Positions 60,126-64,000 of a DNA stretch of 64,000 nucleotides are shown piece after piece; positions within the stretch are counted from its first letter, which is position 1, and the number at the start of each line of letters is the position of its first letter. The notes under the pieces are model-generated. The model ran no database searches. It saw only the letters and a program-made list of their open reading frames with translations, and had not been told where the DNA came from. The translations under genes were made by a program, and so were the position numbers. Source of the stretch: Acanthornis magna (Eukaryota; Chordata; Aves; Passeriformes; Acanthizidae); the NCBI GenBank assembly GCA_036785705.1, contig JAWUZG010000071.1, positions 248,001 through 312,000 of the forward strand. The letters run 5' to 3'.

Positions 60126-62365
60126 CCTTAGTAAATTTTGCATTTGCTAAATGCTAATGCATCTCTGCTGTAGGAGAAATTAATTGCTGTCAGAGGAATA
60201 ATACTGCGCTGTCAGAAGAAACTGAGCTTTGCAGCTGAAAGTTTCTCCTATGACTGGGGTGGGAATGTGGAAGAAAACAAGGTCTCATAAATCACTGCAG
60301 TCAGGTGGGGAGCATGGAGAAGTGCAGGCACAAGTATGCAAAAGGTGATGTCCCTTCACAGCAGAATCTCTCTCTGACTCCACATCCAGCACTGCAATCA
60401 GTTTTTAGTGTCTTTAATTTTTCAAAACTGAGACATGTTTTAAAACAGGGATTGAAAATCCACATGCAGCTCAGGAAGAGGTTTGTAGTGTCCTTGTACA
60501 ACTCAATTGTTAAATGTGAGGGACTGTATGAAAGCTGCAGAATATCTGGGCAAGGGAGCAAGGCTGTGTAATGAGCTCCCAAAGGAAAATCACACTCATT
60601 CATGCAGCAAGGGCTCAGTTAGAGAATATTTGCATTAGGAATATGTTTTCATACCTATCAGTGACCAGAAAGAGGGGGAAAATACTAAAAATATGAAGCT
60701 AAATCTCAGCTCCTACAACTGACGCTGTTCCACCATGTACAACATCACATTTAATACTAATGACATTCTGCCTCAATAGTATGAAAAATCTCTTTCAGTT
60801 TCTATGTTTCCCTGTAGTTCTGCACCATGGAAAACAGAGTAACAATGAAGTTCTGTGTAAAGGACCAGAAAGCAGGATCTGTTTTCATTTGTGTCAATGA
60901 CAATTAACATAGTTTTTATTGTTTTGTCTTTAGTTGTTAATTTATTTTTACTTGGTCTTCACCTGCTATTTTCAAGTTAACACTTAACTGACTTCCCTGA
61001 ATCAATTTCAGTATTAAAATCAAGGTTTTTACAGGGAAATTATCTGCTAAACCATGTGCATTTTAGCAGAAATGGAACAGTATTCATACCAGCACAGGCA
61101 GCATGTAATTAGCTAGCAGTGATCCCTGGATAGATCAACACTGGGAAAAGTAACAATATATTCTTTAGTTAATATTTCTGCTTCATTTCCAGTATGAATT
61201 TAAAATTACATCATGGATTTGAGGTAGGGGGGACTTTAAATGGTTAGGGAAAATAATTTAGATAAAGTGCCAAATTTTTGCATGTTTGTTGGAGGCTTGT
61301 TTGGCATGCCTCATTTTGAGAAAACACAGTGGTGATCTTGCAACTGCAGGTATGCTCCTGGGACTCTTGATTAAAACAGTCTGTCTTTGTTTGTCTGGTT
61401 CTTCAGCTTCTAATCCCAAATAGAAATGGAGGAGATGGATTGAAAAGCAACATAAGGCATTTTCTGTTCAGCTGCGTGAGGACACTAGAGCCAGGTCTGT
61501 CCTTACTTTGTCTTCAGTTGTCTGCACATCTGTTTTGACCTCTCTGAGACAAAAAGGATTTCTTTTGTGGTAAGCTTATGGCCACTGAAGTGGGTAAAAG
61601 AAAACTCTTTAAAAGGCAACGGACTGTTGCTCTTTCAGACAGGTCCCAATCAGGATCCCTTTCTCTCTTCCTTTTGACAGTGCTTGCATTGTCTGTCATA
61701 TCAAAAAAGGCTGGCTGAATCGATCTGAGCTGTTGCCAAGGAAAGCTGTTGCAAAATAATGTGAAGTCTCCATGAGGACAAGCCTAAACAGGCTCATTCC
61801 CAAAGTGGACTTAGCTGAACTGCACAAAGGAGCTCTTGTGAGGAGCAAGGTTTTCCGTATTCTTTAATTCCCAGCGATTTCTCTGCAGTTTGCCTGCATG
61901 GCTTGTCCTTGCTGCTTTCACTACCAAGGAGCTGAACCATCTCTGTCTATATCTGGCTGTCCCTCATAACTGCCCTGCAAAATCTTTGTGGATTTATGAA
62001 AAGATGTGTTTCAATTCCAGCCAAATACACAAACATTAATGCCCACCATTATTAAGCTGCCCTGAGAGTTTTAAGGTGGATTGTTAAAATAACTGCTTAA
62101 GATATCATTGAAATGTACTTGTTCATTGCTCAATGTACAAGTTAATTAGGCATGTTCTCCCAGTGGCTCTCATTTGTCCATTAGTTCCAAATTATTATGG
62201 TGTAAAGCTGGAGTCTCATACACTTACTCCTTTTAGATTTTCTAAAAGGAAACATGCTAATTTTCATGTAACGACTGACAAAGTTTTTTCATTTCTAGAT
62301 TCTTCAAGCGGGAGAGAAAAAATAATTTTTAATAATTACATCTTTGAGGCCTGGCTGGCTGTAAA
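60126..62365. other. unique stretch, no gene seen
   Basis: A mirrored pair of frames at 60301-60603 (88 and 100 codons) and nothing above that. No repeat recognised. Confidence 0.4.
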
Positions 62366-62736
62366 TCACCTTGGCAGAAAAGGATCTGAGGGACCTGGTG
62401 GACAACACATTGAACATCAAGGGTATCTTGAGCTGCATAAAGAGAAGTGTTTCTAACAGGTTGAGGAAGGTAGACCTTTCCTTCAGCACTACTGAGGGTA
62501 CATCTGGAGTCCCGTGTCTAATTCTGCAATCCCCAGTATGAGACATGGAGCCCCTGGAGAGAGCCCAGTGAAATGCCACAAAGATGATACGGGTCTCCCT
62601 CCTTGGAGATATTGAAAAGCTGTCTGGATATGATCCCAGGCAACTTTGTCTAAGTGTGTGGGCTTGGCACCTAGGGGTGTTGGATCAGATGGCCTTCAGA
62701 ATTTCTTTCCAATGCCAACCGTTCTGTTAATCTCTT
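62366..62736 (+). mobile_element. CR1 LINE 3' fragment with internal deletion
   Basis: The pol C-terminal region in sense ('gcagaaaaggatctgaggga', 'cctggtggacaacacattga', 'gctgcataaagagaagtgt', 'tacatctggagtcccgtgtc', 'ccctggagagagcccagtg') runs to about 62604. There it jumps to the 3' non-coding part ('ttggagatattgaaaagctg', 'gttggatcagatggccttca', 'gaatttctttccaatgcca', 'gttctgtt'). The usual stretch between the two is missing, so there is a deletion of several hundred bases. The frame 62133-62456 contains this pol remnant but has no function. Confidence 0.85.
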
Positions 62737-63798
62737 ATACATCTTAGAAGGGTCACTTAGAATAGAGTCATGTGGGTTTACACAGGCCATGATGCAAACC
62801 TTGAACTTCATTTAGAGAAGGAGAAATTATTGTTTTGAGTATCTTGACTATTGCCAGTGCAGTTTATATACGTATATATGACTAGATACCTTGTGAAATT
62901 TTATTTGCACCAATAATAATAAGAACCTTCTCTTCACAGAATTTATTACAATTCCTGTCTCAAAATTATGACCTAGATACCTGAAAAGAGAACAAAATGA
63001 AATTTATGGTACTTCACTTATCTTTTAATGATTGACATAATTTGGGTTCAGCTTAGATTCAGAAGGTTCAGTTTTACTCTGAAACTCACTCTGTGGCCTG
63101 CCCATGCTTCACAGCATATGAAAACGATAACTTACCATATGGTAGAACTTTATTTTATAACTATTGTTGACCTTTCTTTCAACTCCCAGTGTTTGCTGCA
63201 GGACAATCCCACCACTCTTCACCAAGAGAAAAAGTACTGCAAGTTGGACCTGCTTACTGCGCTCTGGATGTTTCACCTTAGCATGTATAAACTATTTATA
63301 GTGTGTTTATGTAGAGATTATGGAAGCTCTGTGATCCAGACCATTCACACATCATGAGCAGATTCCGATGTGTTTCAACCCCAGCAGCTCCTCAGAAGAA
63401 ACACTCTCACTGAAATCAGTGTGGTTCCTCTTGGTGCGATTAAGTATGATTCAACATGAGGAAAGGCATTTGGAGCTGACTTTGTGTTTTTCACACTGAA
63501 GCTAATCATTACCTCTGCAGAATCTTTTGCTCATTTTTTTTGGAATTGATAGGGATCTCAGTACGACCACAACTGCAGTATATTGCACAAGTACTGTAAG
63601 TACTACAAGTACAGCAAAGGTCATTTTCTCCCTGACACTGCCCTTCTACTACCTCCAGCACAGACTGGCTCCTATTTATTTCAGTAGAAAATATTCCACC
63701 ACTTTAACAGAAACAGAAAATACTTTGTGGGATCAAATTATTAAGCACATTCAAAGACATATATTTTGTACTTTCATCAAAGTTTTAACAATTAAAGC
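62737..63798. other. unique stretch, no gene seen
   Basis: Frames 63028-63357 (109 codons) and 63527-63832 (101 codons) have no recognisable features. Confidence 0.35.
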
Positions 63799-63828
63799 AA
63801 TCAATCAATCAATCCATCCATCCATCAC
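63799..63828. repeat. (ATCA)n(ATCC)n tetranucleotide repeat
   Basis: 'aatcaatcaatcaatccatc' continuing as CATC units: two adjacent tetranucleotide types differing by one base. Confidence 0.9.
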
Positions 63829-64000
63829 ATAATTTCATTTCCCTTCTATATCAGGATCTTATAAAATTATTTTCCTTCCTTTCAAATGAAATTCTTAACA
63901 AAGCAGTTAACGCTTTAACTACATCAGAACTATTTAATGTTGTGTCTTTCCTTCTGCATATTTGTTTCATTAATCTTTTTGCTGGAAAGTGATTATTAGT
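63829..64000. other. unassigned end of window
   Basis: AT-rich, nothing recognised. Confidence 0.3.

Noticed and set aside
1..64000. Endogenous retrovirus, CRISPR array, operon, rRNA or functional tRNA
   Set aside because: No LTR pair, primer-binding site, gag/pol/env frame, spaced direct-repeat array, ribosomal sequence or closed tRNA cloverleaf was seen. The only tRNA-like sequence that is clear is the SINE head at 10081.

Overview
The window looks like nuclear DNA from a bird, most likely a songbird (passerine). It is AT-rich and has no operon-like gene packing. Nearly every recognisable dispersed repeat is a CR1 LINE fragment, with the avian 3' end (conserved 'gttggaagggacct'-type block followed by short ATTCTRTG-like tail repeats). 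One copy at about 10.08-10.22 kb joins a tRNA-Ile-like head to a CR1-like tail, the architecture of the passerine SINE TguSINE1. These identifications come from recognition by eye, not from a database search.

I find no protein-coding gene I can defend. The long open frames at 2.7-3.6, 22.8-23.3, 28.65-28.9 and 30.4-31.0 kb are by-products of tandem repeats or T-rich tracts. The longest ordinary ATG frames (137 and 143 codons) are about what chance gives in 64 kb of AT-rich DNA. The window is therefore intergenic (gene desert) or the inside of a very large intron. Two short stretches with acceptor and donor signals (34.1 and 40.5 kb) are listed only as candidate exons.

Layout: 0-4 kb has a T tract and then a small CpG cluster running into a 656-bp CTG/CTC-type minisatellite. 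From 4 to 7 kb there is a CR1 cluster: a short minus-strand copy, a plus-strand tail that has grown into (ATTCT)13, and a long, internally deleted minus-strand copy with a second CR1 nested in it. From 7 to 23 kb the sequence is mostly unique, with the SINE at 10.1 kb and two CR1 copies near 17.5-18.4 kb. From 23 to 31 kb there are three simple-sequence arrays: a CTTTTTT heptamer tract, a 27-unit 9-bp minisatellite with no indels, and a T/G tract. From 31 to 51 kb it is mostly unique, with a MIR-like fossil at 35.0 kb, a CR1 3' end at 35.9 kb, a (GT)21 array at 42.6 kb and a CpG-containing inverted repeat at 45.05 kb. From 51.8 to 53.1 kb there is a second long CR1 with a decayed reverse transcriptase. 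From 53 to 64 kb there is unique sequence with three more CR1 fragments and small tandem repeats.

No set of genes works together here, and I saw no new biological system. The observations most worth checking are the CpG cluster plus CTG/CTC array, the indel-free 9-bp minisatellite, the SINE, the CR1-derived ATTCT microsatellite and the candidate small exons.
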